This document shows positions 10,005 through 18,801 of a DNA stretch of 64,000 nucleotides, one piece after another (the first letter of the stretch is position 1; every line of letters starts with the position of its first letter). A program made the translations under genes and the position numbers. The stretch spans positions 62,001 through 126,000 of the forward strand of contig NZ_JAFLNL010000005.1 of the NCBI RefSeq assembly GCF_017313785.1, in the 5' to 3' direction. A model generated the notes under the pieces. The model was not told the origin of the DNA. It was given only the letters and a program-made list of their open reading frames with translations, and searched no databases. The stretch comes from Flagellimonas aurea (GTDB lineage Bacteria; Bacteroidota; Bacteroidia; Flavobacteriales; Flavobacteriaceae).

Positions 10005-11198
10005 ATGCCAAGCATTTCAAAGAAAGGGACTCAAATGCCCGCATCACCTATCCGAAAATTGGTGCCCTACGCAGAGGCTGCCAAAAAACGAGGAATCCAT
10101 GTTATCCACCTAAATATTGGACAACCCGATATTAAAACCCCAAAAGTGGCTTTGGATGCGGTTCGCAACCATAACATTGAGGTTCTTGAGTATAGCATGA
10201 CCCAGGGCTCTGAGGAGTACCGAAAAAAAATTGCGGATTACTATACAAAACAGGATATTTTTGTTGATGCTGAAGATATTATAGTGACCACGGGCGGTTC
10301 CGAGGCATTGTCCTTTACATTGGGCACCATTATGGACAATGATGATGAAATTATCATACCCGAACCATTTTATGCAAATTACAACGGTTTTGCCACTGCC
10401 GCAGGTGTTAAGGTAAAACCCATTGCTTCATCCATTGAAAATAACTTTGCACTTCCTCCCATTTCCAAGTTTGAAGACCTTATCACTCCAAAAACGAAGG
10501 CCATTCTAATTTGTAACCCTGGAAACCCAACGGGATACCTTTATAGTAAGGAAGAAATTCATCAGTTGGCGGATTTGGTCAAAAAGTACAATCTTTTCCT
10601 AGTGGCCGATGAGGTATATCGCGAATTTACTTATGACGGCAGGGAACACTATTCAATTCTTCAGGTCGAGGGATTGGAAGAGCATGCCATTGTGGTTGAT
10701 TCCGTATCCAAAAGGTACAGCATGTGTGGCGCCCGTATTGGTTGTATGATTTCAAAAAACAAAGAAGTTATTGGTACTGCGCTAAAATTTGCGCAAGCGC
10801 GATTGTCACCTCCAACCTTTGCCCAAATTGCCAGCGAGGCCGCTTTGGAAACTCCACAATCCTATTTTGATGATGTAATCGACGAATATGTTTCCCGAAG
10901 AAACCTTTTGATCACCGAGCTCAATAAATTGGAAGGTGTAAAGGTTGCTACCCCACAAGGTGCCTTTTATTGTGTTGCCGAGCTTCCCATTGAGAATGCC
11001 GACCATTTTGCGCAATGGTTGTTGGAAAGTTTTGAGGTAGATGGAAATACGGTAATGGTGGCTCCCGCTGCCGGTTTTTATGCAACACCTGGTTTGGGAA
11101 AAAATCAGATTAGAATTGCCTATGTGCTGGAAAAAGAGCAACTTGTAAAGGCAGTCCATATTTTAGGAAAGGCTTTAAGAGAGTATAACGCCCAGTGA
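10005..11198 (+). CDS. Class I/II pyridoxal-phosphate aminotransferase (aspartate aminotransferase-like)
   Basis: The 397-residue fold-type I aminotransferase has NIGQPDI near the N-terminus, NPGNPTG binding the cofactor, a VADEVYREF segment, and Lys236 in SVSKRYSMCGARIG forming the Schiff base with PLP. It should act in the cytosol on aspartate or a related amino acid; the exact substrate cannot be decided. It overlaps murB by 4 bases, a likely translational coupling without an obvious metabolic link. Confidence 0.88.
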   Translation: MPSISKKGTQMPASPIRKLVPYAEAAKKRGIHVIHLNIGQPDIKTPKVALDAVRNHNIEVLEYSMTQGSEEYRKKIADYYTKQDIFVDAEDIIVTTGGSEALSFTLGTIMDNDDEIIIPEPFYANYNGFATAAGVKVKPIASSIENNFALPPISKFEDLITPKTKAILICNPGNPTGYLYSKEEIHQLADLVKKYNLFLVADEVYREFTYDGREHYSILQVEGLEEHAIVVDSVSKRYSMCGARIGCMISKNKEVIGTALKFAQARLSPPTFAQIASEAALETPQSYFDDVIDEYVSRRNLLITELNKLEGVKVATPQGAFYCVAELPIENADHFAQWLLESFEVDGNTVMVAPAAGFYATPGLGKNQIRIAYVLEKEQLVKAVHILGKALREYNAQ

Positions 11199-12211
11199 AC
11201 ATACAGGAAAACATATCCTTAAAAAACTATAATACCTTCGGCATTGACGTTAAGGCACGGTTCTTTGTTGAAATAACAGGTCTTGTCCAGCTTCAAAAAG
11301 TACTGGAGCTCAAAGCATATCCCAAAAAGTTCATCATCAGCGGAGGAAGCAACATGCTACTTACCAAAGATATAGATGCTTTGGTGGTACACCTAAAACT
11401 AAAGGGCATCTCCATTGTTGAAGAAAACGAGAATTTTGTAGAGGTCAAGGCAATGGCCGGCGAGAATTGGCACGAACTTGTTATGTGGAGTCTGGACCAA
11501 GGGTTTGGCGGACTCGAGAATCTTTCGCTAATCCCGGGCAACGTTGGCACGGCACCCATCCAAAATATTGGTGCTTATGGTGTTGAACTAAAAGATGTTT
11601 TTGTGAGTTGTGCCGCCATGGACGTCAAAACTGGCCAGCTCGAGGGTTTTGATAACGAAGCATGCGAGTTCGGGTACAGGGAATCCATTTTCAAGAACAG
11701 AGCAAAGGATAAATACATCATCACTTCGGTAGTACTCAAGTTGACCAAGAAAGACCATGTACTTCACACAGGCTATGGTTCCATTGAGAACGAATTGAAG
11801 GAGAAGGGCATTGTACATCCGACAATCAGGGATATTTCAGATGCCGTCATCGCTATACGGAGAAGCAAACTGCCCGACCCTAAGGAAATAGGCAATTGCG
11901 GAAGCTTTTTTAAAAATCCCGTGATTTCTCAAAAAGCGTTTGATAGGTTCATCAAAAAATACCCCAATGCGCCTTTTTATGAAATGGACGACGATAAATT
12001 TAAGATTCCCGCCGGTTGGCTGGTAGAGCAATGTGGTTTTAAGGGGAAACGCTTTGGTGACGCAGGCGTACACGAAAAACAGGCCCTTGTTTTGGTTAAC
12101 CACGGAAGTGCCACGGGCAAAGAAATTCTTGACCTAAGCAAAAAAATTCAGGACGAAGTGCAAAAAACCTTCAAGATAAAGATTCAACCTGAAGTGAATA
12201 TAATAAAATAA
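11195..12211 (+). CDS. murB: UDP-N-acetylmuramate dehydrogenase
   Basis: The 338-residue flavoenzyme of the E. coli type I length reduces UDP-GlcNAc-enolpyruvate to UDP-MurNAc for peptidoglycan synthesis. Visible motifs are NYNTFGIDVKA at the N-terminus, the FAD loop SGGSNMLLT, SLIPGNVGTAPIQNIGAYG, the catalytic serine in GNCGSFFKNP, and the substrate-binding PAGWLVEQCG. Its start overlaps the aminotransferase stop by 4 bases. Confidence 0.96.
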   Translation: MNIQENISLKNYNTFGIDVKARFFVEITGLVQLQKVLELKAYPKKFIISGGSNMLLTKDIDALVVHLKLKGISIVEENENFVEVKAMAGENWHELVMWSLDQGFGGLENLSLIPGNVGTAPIQNIGAYGVELKDVFVSCAAMDVKTGQLEGFDNEACEFGYRESIFKNRAKDKYIITSVVLKLTKKDHVLHTGYGSIENELKEKGIVHPTIRDISDAVIAIRRSKLPDPKEIGNCGSFFKNPVISQKAFDRFIKKYPNAPFYEMDDDKFKIPAGWLVEQCGFKGKRFGDAGVHEKQALVLVNHGSATGKEILDLSKKIQDEVQKTFKIKIQPEVNIIK

Positions 12212-12243
12212 CCCCCGCATTGAAGTCAATAACGAGGGTTATA
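12209..12243 (+). terminator. Possible weak terminator after murB
   Basis: An 8-bp stem with one mismatch (AACCCCCG against CGAGGGTT) encloses a 15-base loop immediately after the murB stop. No T-run follows, so it may be only an mRNA 3'-end hairpin. The rest of the roughly 200-base gap to the next gene is AT-rich, with one TTTG-N21-TATTTTAG pair (about 12343-12375) that could be a promoter for the sigma-factor gene. Confidence 0.3.
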
Positions 12244-12414
12244 CCAAACCAAACTAACCAAATTTATGTATGTCGTCAGGGCTTTGAAACCCCTTATTTC
12301 TATTCAAAATTCACAAGACAAAAAAGCTTTTTCTGCCTTAGCTTTGTTTTATATACGAGATAAATCCTATTTTAGATTTTGGCCCCATAAAAAATTTTAC
12401 CAAAAGCATCATTA

Positions 12415-12981
12415 ATGAGCACATTGATCGAGAGACATATTGTTTCACTCCTTGAGGAAAAAGATGACAAAGCTATTTCCCTACTTTATGAAAATTATGG
12501 GGACACCTTGTTCGGTGTTGCTTTCAAGGTAGTAAAAGATGAGGATTTGGCCCAAGACGTACTACAAGAAAGTTTTATCAAAATCTGGAAAAAAGCCGAT
12601 ACCTATGATGCTTCCAAAGCCAAACTTTTTACATGGTTGTTCAGGATTGTTAGGAATACGGCCATAGATAAATTGCGCAGCGTCAATAATAAATCGGATA
12701 AAGAAATCCAAATCGACGTTTCAGACGTATATAATCTTGGAGTCAAGGCCATTAACCCGGAACATCTGGACATCCAAGAAAACTTGGACAAAATCGAAGA
12801 TAAGTACAGAATTGTTTTAGAGGCCCTATTTTTTGAAGGAATGACGCAGCAGGAGGCAAGTGATGAATTGGACATTCCTTTGGGAACCATAAAATCCCGG
12901 TTAAAAATAGGACTTAGGGAACTTGGAAAGATTTACGGAACAACAATGTCCCTGCTCTTAATCTTAAATTTGTTGTCATGA
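12415..12981 (+). CDS. ECF-type RNA polymerase sigma factor (with adjacent anti-sigma gene)
   Basis: The 188-residue product has sigma region 2 (LAQDVLQESFIKIWKKADTY, then FTWLFRIVRNTAID) and region 4 with a helix-turn-helix (MTQQEASDELDIPLGTIKSRL). No region 3 is present, as expected for the extracytoplasmic-function group. The gene overlaps by 4 bases with a membrane anti-sigma gene, so the pair forms one regulatory unit: the sigma is probably held at the membrane until a signal frees it. SigK/RskA-like pairs are the closest description; the regulon is unknown. Confidence 0.93.
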   Translation: MSTLIERHIVSLLEEKDDKAISLLYENYGDTLFGVAFKVVKDEDLAQDVLQESFIKIWKKADTYDASKAKLFTWLFRIVRNTAIDKLRSVNNKSDKEIQIDVSDVYNLGVKAINPEHLDIQENLDKIEDKYRIVLEALFFEGMTQQEASDELDIPLGTIKSRLKIGLRELGKIYGTTMSLLLILNLLS

Positions 12982-13736
12982 AGGAAAAAGTTAAAATATT
13001 TTTAGAATCCGACATTTTAGAGAAATACCTTTTAGGGGACACCACCAAGGAAGAATCCCAAAAAGCGGAAAGATATATTGCCATGTACCCCGAAGTGCGG
13101 GAGACCTATGAAGTACTTCAGAAAAATCTGGAGACTTTTGCCAATATGTATGCCAAAAAAACTCCAGAAGGCTTAAAGGACATTATAATTGCCAGTGCAC
13201 GAAAAGAAACCATGGTAAGCAAAAGGTATATGAGATATGCCGTTGCCGCCAGTATCGCCATCATGATTTTCGCCGGCTCCTCCCTATTCTTTTGGAACCA
13301 GAACAAAACATTACAGGAAGAAAATACCTTGGTCACCAACCAAATCAAGTATTTGGAGGACAATATGAAGGACCAATTGGCCGACATGAGAAACCAGTTC
13401 ATTGTTCTTAACAATCCTGCTACCAAAAAATATCAGGTAAGAGGTGAACGTGAGGCAAAGGAGCTTAAGGCCATTGCATACATAAACCCTGTTAAAAAAC
13501 TGTCTTACATCAATGTGAGCAACGTTCCGGAACTTCCCGAGGATAAATGCTTCCAAATGTGGGCAGAGGTCAATGGAGAATTGGTAAACCTAGGTGTCAT
13601 CAAAGATTTTGATGAAAAAGATAAACTTCTTGCCCTACCCTACGCTGACAATGCTGTGGGATATATCACCATTGAACCAAAAGGCGGAAACAATATTCCA
13701 TCTGTAGACAATATCGTAGCCAATATCAATTACTAA
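12978..13736 (+). CDS. Membrane anti-sigma factor, RskA-like C-terminal domain
   Basis: The 252-residue product has an N-terminal cytoplasmic helical part (LEKYLLGDTTKEESQKAERY) that would bind the sigma factor, one membrane helix at about residues 76-95, a short coiled coil, and an extracytoplasmic RskA-type beta domain ending in FQMWAEVNGELVNLGVI and YITIEPKGG. It overlaps the ECF sigma gene by 4 bases, which supports pairing. No zinc-binding HxxxCxxC motif is seen, so it is not a ZAS-type anti-sigma factor. Confidence 0.88.
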   Translation: MKEKVKIFLESDILEKYLLGDTTKEESQKAERYIAMYPEVRETYEVLQKNLETFANMYAKKTPEGLKDIIIASARKETMVSKRYMRYAVAASIAIMIFAGSSLFFWNQNKTLQEENTLVTNQIKYLEDNMKDQLADMRNQFIVLNNPATKKYQVRGEREAKELKAIAYINPVKKLSYINVSNVPELPEDKCFQMWAEVNGELVNLGVIKDFDEKDKLLALPYADNAVGYITIEPKGGNNIPSVDNIVANINY

Positions 13737-13795
13737 TAAAATAGAGTTTACGGTAAAGAAACCTTAAACATTCCGACCTTTAACAAGGTATTTTG

Positions 13796-13803
13796 TACCT
13801 TTG
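13796..13803 (+). promoter_or_regulatory. Candidate -7 box TACCTTTG
   Basis: This matches TAnnTTTG, the -7 element of the Bacteroidota primary sigma factor, 15 bases before the ATG of the small membrane protein. No clear TTG -33 box is seen at the usual spacing. Confidence 0.45.
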
Positions 13804-13818
13804 TACAAAAGTTGGATT

Positions 13819-14028
13819 ATGAAGTTAGTATTGGTCACCATTGGATTGTTAGCACTTGCATTTGCAGGAATCGCCATCAAAATCTGGGGAAAAAAGAACG
13901 GCGAGTTTGCCGGTACATGTGCAAGTCAAAGTCCTTTTTTGAACAAGGACGGGGAAGCTTGTGGTTTTTGCGGAAAACTACCGGAAGAACAAGATTGCAA
14001 GAAAGATACCGTTACAAATACCCAATAA
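13819..14028 (+). CDS. Small cysteine-containing membrane-anchored protein, unknown function
   Basis: The ATG at 13819 gives 69 residues beginning MKLVLVTIGLLALAFAGIAIKIW, a single N-terminal membrane helix or uncleaved signal. The remaining part has four cysteines in CASQSP, ACGFCG and DCKKD, with a CxxC pair that could bind a metal or form disulfides. I recall similar short proteins annotated as membrane or secreted protein in Flavobacteriaceae, but no function. It lies 27 bases before an ECF sigma gene and probably shares its transcript. Confidence 0.7.
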   Translation: MKLVLVTIGLLALAFAGIAIKIWGKKNGEFAGTCASQSPFLNKDGEACGFCGKLPEEQDCKKDTVTNTQ

Positions 14029-14055
14029 AATTAATTCTTAGGCAAGTCTTATTAT

Positions 14056-14616
14056 TTGGAAAAAACCAACGATTCCATCAAGGAGATTATACAAAGGGCA
14101 AAAGAGGGAAACCAAATTGCCTTTAGTAACCTCGTTGACACTTTTTGGAACGATGTGTACGGTTTTCAAATGCTTCGTACCAAAAATGAAAACGATGCCG
14201 AGGACATTACCATAAGGACTTTTTCCAAAGCGTTCGATAAAATCGATACCTACGACGAAAACTACGAGTTCAAAACTTGGCTCATCACCATCTCTAAAAA
14301 CCTTCATGTAGACCTTCTCAGAAAACGCAAAAGAAGTCTAATGAACGAAATGGAATCCCGCGGAGACGAGGTAAAAAGAGTTTTGGACGAAACTCCCACG
14401 GTAGAGGACCGTTTGATTACGGAACAAAATCTGGCCAACCTCTTGCAGGATATCAAAAAAATGAAGCCACACTATCAGAAAGTGATCAACCTGCGCTATT
14501 TTCAAGAAATGAGCTATGCCGACATAGCCAAAGAACTCAATGAGCCCGTCAATAACATAAAGGTGAAATTGCTCCGCGCCAAAAAACTTTTGGCAGAAAT
14601 CATCAAAAAAAAGTGA
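14056..14616 (+). CDS. ECF-type RNA polymerase sigma factor (TTG start)
   Basis: The 186-residue product has region 2 (NDAEDITIRTFSKAFDKIDTY and FKTWLITISKNLHVDLLRKRKR) and region 4 (YFQEMSYADIAKELNEPVNNIKVKLLRAKKLL). The start is TTG: an in-frame stop lies seven codons upstream and no ATG occurs before region 2. No anti-sigma gene is adjacent; the nearest partner is the small membrane protein just upstream. The many KR residues after region 2 and the DETPTVEDR linker are typical of the family. Confidence 0.9.
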   Translation: MEKTNDSIKEIIQRAKEGNQIAFSNLVDTFWNDVYGFQMLRTKNENDAEDITIRTFSKAFDKIDTYDENYEFKTWLITISKNLHVDLLRKRKRSLMNEMESRGDEVKRVLDETPTVEDRLITEQNLANLLQDIKKMKPHYQKVINLRYFQEMSYADIAKELNEPVNNIKVKLLRAKKLLAEIIKKK

Positions 14617-14652
14617 CTCCTTCCAAGTCACACAGTTTCTTTCCCAGTTTCG

Positions 14653-14660
14653 TATCTTTG
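14653..14660 (+). promoter_or_regulatory. Candidate -7 box TATCTTTG of lipA
   Basis: A TAnnTTTG match ends 18 bases before the lipA ATG, in a 60-base gap after the sigma gene. A 6-bp hairpin (GTGACT/AGTCAC, 14613-14631) just upstream may end the sigma transcript. Confidence 0.45.
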
Positions 14661-14678
14661 TACTTCTAAATTTGTTCT

Positions 14679-15554
14679 ATGAGCACAAGCGTAGCAGAAA
14701 ACGTAATACCACCCAAAGGAAAGCCAAAGTGGCTAAGGGTTAAGCTTCCAACGGGCAAAAAATACACCCAGCTCAGGGGGCTTGTGGACAAGTACGACCT
14801 ACATACCATTTGCACCTCCGGCAGCTGCCCAAACATGGGTGAATGTTGGGGCGAAGGTACCGCTACATTCATGATTTTGGGAAATATCTGTACCCGTTCC
14901 TGTGGGTTCTGTGGTGTAAAAACAGGACGCCCGGAAACTGTGGATTGGGCGGAGCCGGAAAAAGTGGCCCGCTCCATAAAGATCATGAACATTAAACATG
15001 CCGTGCTCACCTCTGTGGACCGTGACGACCTAAAAGATATGGGATCCATTATCTGGGCAGAAACGGTAAAAGCCGTAAGGCGCATGAATCCAGAAACAAC
15101 AATGGAAACTTTGATTCCTGATTTCCAAGGAATCCCCAACCATTTGGACAGAATATTGAAAGTAGCCCCTGAAGTGATTTCCCATAACATGGAAACCGTA
15201 AAGAGGCTGACACGAGAGGTTAGAATACAAGCTAAGTACGAAAGAAGTCTGGAAGTATTGGACTATCTGAAGAATAACGGAGCAAACAGGACCAAATCGG
15301 GCATCATGTTGGGCTTGGGCGAAGAAGAGAGTGAAGTTATCGCCACTATGGAAGACCTACGAAAAGCGAATGTGGATGTAATCACTATTGGGCAGTACCT
15401 CCAGCCTTCAAAAAAACACCTCCCGGTAAAACAATTTATCCTTCCGGAACAATTTAAAAAATACGAGGAATTAGGACTGGAAATGGGCTTTAGGCATGTA
15501 GAAAGCGGAGCTTTGGTCCGTTCATCCTACAAAGCACATAAGCACATACACTAG
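14679..15554 (+). CDS. lipA: Lipoyl synthase
   Basis: The 291-residue radical-SAM enzyme inserts two sulfurs into protein-bound octanoyl chains to make lipoate for pyruvate and 2-oxoglutarate dehydrogenases. Both cluster motifs are complete: auxiliary cluster Cys45, Cys50, Cys56 and SAM cluster Cys71, Cys75, Cys78 (CTRSCGFC). The C-terminal RSSYKA serine motif that ligates the auxiliary cluster is present. It lies 17 bases before gap on the same strand. Confidence 0.96.
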   Translation: MSTSVAENVIPPKGKPKWLRVKLPTGKKYTQLRGLVDKYDLHTICTSGSCPNMGECWGEGTATFMILGNICTRSCGFCGVKTGRPETVDWAEPEKVARSIKIMNIKHAVLTSVDRDDLKDMGSIIWAETVKAVRRMNPETTMETLIPDFQGIPNHLDRILKVAPEVISHNMETVKRLTREVRIQAKYERSLEVLDYLKNNGANRTKSGIMLGLGEEESEVIATMEDLRKANVDVITIGQYLQPSKKHLPVKQFILPEQFKKYEELGLEMGFRHVESGALVRSSYKAHKHIH

Positions 15555-15571
15555 TACGGCACCCCATCATC

Positions 15572-16582
15572 ATGAAAAACATAACCGTTGGTATAAATGG
15601 CTTCGGTCGTATAGGTAGAACCCTTTTTAGACTTTTGCTCAACCATCCGAACATCAATGTGGTAGCCATAAACGATTTGGCCAATGCCGAAACCTTGGCC
15701 CATCTGTTAAAATATGACAGTATACATGGTGTATTGCCCTTTGATGTATCGCACCAAAATGGACATATTCTTGTTGATGGCAACAAAATACCGGTACTCA
15801 ACCACCATCATCCAAATGAAATCAACTGGAAATCCCACGGGGTGGACATCGTGGTCGAATCCACTGGGAAATTTAAGACAAAAACGGACTTGGGCCTACA
15901 CATAAAAAATGGGGCCAAAAAGGTAATACTTTCCGTTCCGCCGTTGGACGACTCCATAAAAATGGTGGTATTGGGCGTAAACGAGGATATCCTGGACAAG
16001 GACGACCAGATTATTTCCAACGCGTCCTGCACTACCAACAATGCTGCGCCCATGATCAAAGTTATCAACGAACTGTGCGGCATAGAACAAGCGTACATCA
16101 CAACTGTTCACTCCTACACTTCTGACCAAAGCCTTCACGATAGTCCCCACAGAGACCTTCGTAGATCCAGAGCAGCCGGGCAATCTATAATCCCTACCAC
16201 AACCGGCGCAGCAAAGGCATTGACCAGTATTTTTCCAGAACTGTCAAATGTCATTGGTGGATGTGGTATCCGAGTGCCCGTGCCAAACGGGTCATTGACC
16301 GATATTACGTTCAACGTGATACGGGAAACCTCGATTGAAAAAATAAATGCTACCTTTAAAAGGCAAGCGGAAAACAACCTTAAAGGAATTCTTAATTACA
16401 CCGAAGACCCTATTGTTTCTATCGACATAAACAATAGTTGTTACTCTTGTACGTTTGATTCATTGATGACCTCCGTAATCGGTAAAATGGTAAAGATTAT
16501 CGGGTGGTACGATAACGAAACTGGATATTGTTCCAGAATTATTGATTTAATAGCTTTGCTGATAAAGAAAAATTACGTTTGA
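15572..16582 (+). CDS. gap: Glyceraldehyde-3-phosphate dehydrogenase, type I
   Basis: The 336-residue product has the NAD site GINGFGRIGR, Asp35 in AINDLA (NAD rather than NADP preference), catalytic Cys153 in SNASCTTNN and His180. It oxidises glyceraldehyde-3-phosphate in glycolysis or works in reverse. The S-loop reads SPHRDLRRSRAAGQS, slightly different from the usual PHKDLRRARAAA, so this may be a second paralogue in the genome; that cannot be tested here. Its stop overlaps the TTG start of the histidine kinase gene. Confidence 0.93.
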   Translation: MKNITVGINGFGRIGRTLFRLLLNHPNINVVAINDLANAETLAHLLKYDSIHGVLPFDVSHQNGHILVDGNKIPVLNHHHPNEINWKSHGVDIVVESTGKFKTKTDLGLHIKNGAKKVILSVPPLDDSIKMVVLGVNEDILDKDDQIISNASCTTNNAAPMIKVINELCGIEQAYITTVHSYTSDQSLHDSPHRDLRRSRAAGQSIIPTTTGAAKALTSIFPELSNVIGGCGIRVPVPNGSLTDITFNVIRETSIEKINATFKRQAENNLKGILNYTEDPIVSIDINNSCYSCTFDSLMTSVIGKMVKIIGWYDNETGYCSRIIDLIALLIKKNYV

Positions 16583-18801
16583 TCGCAACCTTATCAAACA
16601 AAAGGGCAGGCCTTAAATGGCCGTTTCTACTATGCTTAATATTGTGCATACAAACAACTATTGCCCAAAACGACGGCAATTCAGCATCCAATGTCAAGGA
16701 AATCTTTAATGATTTTATGAGGTACCGCCACGAAAACAACGTGGACAAAGCCCTTGAAACGCTGAGCCAAGCCGCCAATATTGCAGAAAGGAATGAAGAT
16801 TCCAAACTATTGTTGGATACGTATCACCAATACGCCAGACTCTTTCTGGAAGAAGGCGATTATGAAACGGCAATTTTTTATTGGGACCGTGCCAGTATAT
16901 TATTAAAGGATACCTCTTATTCCTTTGGGCAAGCCTTTCATCTGTATTTGGATGCATCCCTTAGATACTCCGAAGGAAACAACTTCCAGGCCCTTAAACA
17001 GCTGGAAGAATCAAGAAAACTAAGCAACAACAGGAACCTTACCAACAATATCTTGTTGCAAGAAGCTTACATCTACACCAATATAGAAAAATACAATGCT
17101 GCCATAAAGAACCTTCATGCACTTATCGTCAATTCTGATGACAAGGAACGGGCCTATCTAGCAACCAGGGCCAATCTTCAATTGGCAAAAATAAGCGTTA
17201 CCCTTAACGACTTGGAAGAAGGAATCGTCCATTCCAAAGCTGCGCTGGAGCTAGCCGAAAAACATGGCTTTTCCAAAGAAATCAAAAATGCTTACGAGCA
17301 ATTGTCCAATATCTACGAAGCAAACGGCAACTACTCAGAGTCATTATTGTACGCAAAGGGACTTTCCAAAATGAAGGATTCCATATTCAATGTGGAGAAA
17401 GCAAAGCTTGATGCAAATACGGCGGACAAAGTACGATTTGAACACCAAATGAACGAGCTCAACAAGCTACAGGCAATAAACGAAGAGTTGAGCGAATCCA
17501 AAAACCGTTCAGAGATCACGGCAATATTGACATCGGCTTTTTTGACCATAATCTCGCTATTGGCAGTTTCCTTGTTCCGAAACAACCAAATAAAATTAAA
17601 GACCAATGACCTGCTCTACACAAAGAACAAAGAGCTGGAATTGGCGCGTGATGCTGCTGTATCGGCCATGGAGGCGAAAACCAACTTCTTGTCAACAGTA
17701 ACGCACGAACTGCGAACACCGTTGTACGCTGTAACCGGGCTCACCCACCTATTGTTGGAGGAGAATCCATCAGAACACCAAAAAGAACACCTAAAATCTT
17801 TAAAGTTTTCTGGGGAATACCTACTCAATTTCATCAACGATATCCTTCAAATAAATAAAATTGATGCAGAAAAGCTGGAACCTCTGAACATCGAGTTCAA
17901 GCTACATAAAGTATTGGATGATGTTGTAGAATCCCTGCAACAAAATGCCCACGAGAAAAAAACAGAACTTATTCTGGACTACGACCCCACAATTCCGAAA
18001 AAGTTGATGGGAGACCCAATCAAACTTTCACAAATCTTCATGAATTTGGTCGGTAACGCCCTTAAATTCACCAAAAACGGCAGGGTCGAGGTCATAGCCA
18101 AAATGCTTAAAAAAGAAGAGGACCAAGTAAAAATTTATTTTGAAGTACGGGACAACGGAATCGGTATTTCGGAAGACCAACAAAAAAATATATTCGAAAG
18201 TTTTGAGCAGGGGTCCATCCAAATCAATAGGGAATACGGCGGAACAGGCCTTGGCCTAACAATTGTAAAAAGTCTCTTGGGACTATTTGGAAGCACCATT
18301 CATCTAGAAAGTGAACTGGACCACGGTAGTTCTTTCTACTTTGAGATGGACTTGGATTATGAGAGTAAAGAAGGAGATGAAATTGCATTCGAGCTCAACC
18401 TTGATGAATTTCAGTTCAAAGGGCTGCACGTGCTCGTAGTAGAGGACAACAAAATAAATCAGGTGATTACCAAAAAAATGCTCACCAAAAAAGAGATTAC
18501 CTGCGACATTGCCAACAATGGTAACGAAGCCATTGATATGGCAAAAAATAATACCTACGATGCCATTCTGATGGACATTCACATGCCCGGTATAAGCGGA
18601 GAAGAGGCAACTCGCCAAATCCGTAAGTTTGATACGGTTATCCCAATTATAGCACTAACGGCCATTTCATTGGACGACAGCCTGGACAGTTTCTATGATG
18701 CTGGCTGTAACGATGTGGTCACCAAACCTTTTAAACCTGAAGTATTTTATCAAAAAATTGGTGAAAATATTTTTAGAAGCAAAATGGAAGGTTCCATTTA
18801 G
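16579..18801 (+). CDS. TPR-containing hybrid sensor histidine kinase with receiver domain (TTG start)
   Basis: The 740-residue product has a signal peptide (1-30), a periplasmic TPR region (about 40-300), a membrane helix (313-333), a short coiled coil, a HisKA domain with His376 in THELRTP, an HATPase domain (GNALKFT, DNGIGI, GGTGLGL) and a receiver domain with Asp666 in LMDIHMPG. No DNA-binding output domain follows, so phosphotransfer must reach another protein. TTG is the only start that keeps the signal peptide; it overlaps the gap stop in a TTGA junction. The 3' end overlaps convergent lpxK by 4 bases. Confidence 0.92.
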   Translation: MIATLSNKRAGLKWPFLLCLILCIQTTIAQNDGNSASNVKEIFNDFMRYRHENNVDKALETLSQAANIAERNEDSKLLLDTYHQYARLFLEEGDYETAIFYWDRASILLKDTSYSFGQAFHLYLDASLRYSEGNNFQALKQLEESRKLSNNRNLTNNILLQEAYIYTNIEKYNAAIKNLHALIVNSDDKERAYLATRANLQLAKISVTLNDLEEGIVHSKAALELAEKHGFSKEIKNAYEQLSNIYEANGNYSESLLYAKGLSKMKDSIFNVEKAKLDANTADKVRFEHQMNELNKLQAINEELSESKNRSEITAILTSAFLTIISLLAVSLFRNNQIKLKTNDLLYTKNKELELARDAAVSAMEAKTNFLSTVTHELRTPLYAVTGLTHLLLEENPSEHQKEHLKSLKFSGEYLLNFINDILQINKIDAEKLEPLNIEFKLHKVLDDVVESLQQNAHEKKTELILDYDPTIPKKLMGDPIKLSQIFMNLVGNALKFTKNGRVEVIAKMLKKEEDQVKIYFEVRDNGIGISEDQQKNIFESFEQGSIQINREYGGTGLGLTIVKSLLGLFGSTIHLESELDHGSSFYFEMDLDYESKEGDEIAFELNLDEFQFKGLHVLVVEDNKINQVITKKMLTKKEITCDIANNGNEAIDMAKNNTYDAILMDIHMPGISGEEATRQIRKFDTVIPIIALTAISLDDSLDSFYDAGCNDVVTKPFKPEVFYQKIGENIFRSKMEGSI

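Noticed and set aside
12212..12414. Riboswitch or tRNA in the gaps between genes
   Set aside because: I looked through the larger gaps (12212-12414, 40420-40633, 46686-46892, 7871-8070) for cloverleaf or conserved riboswitch cores and saw only AT-rich promoter-like sequence and simple hairpins.
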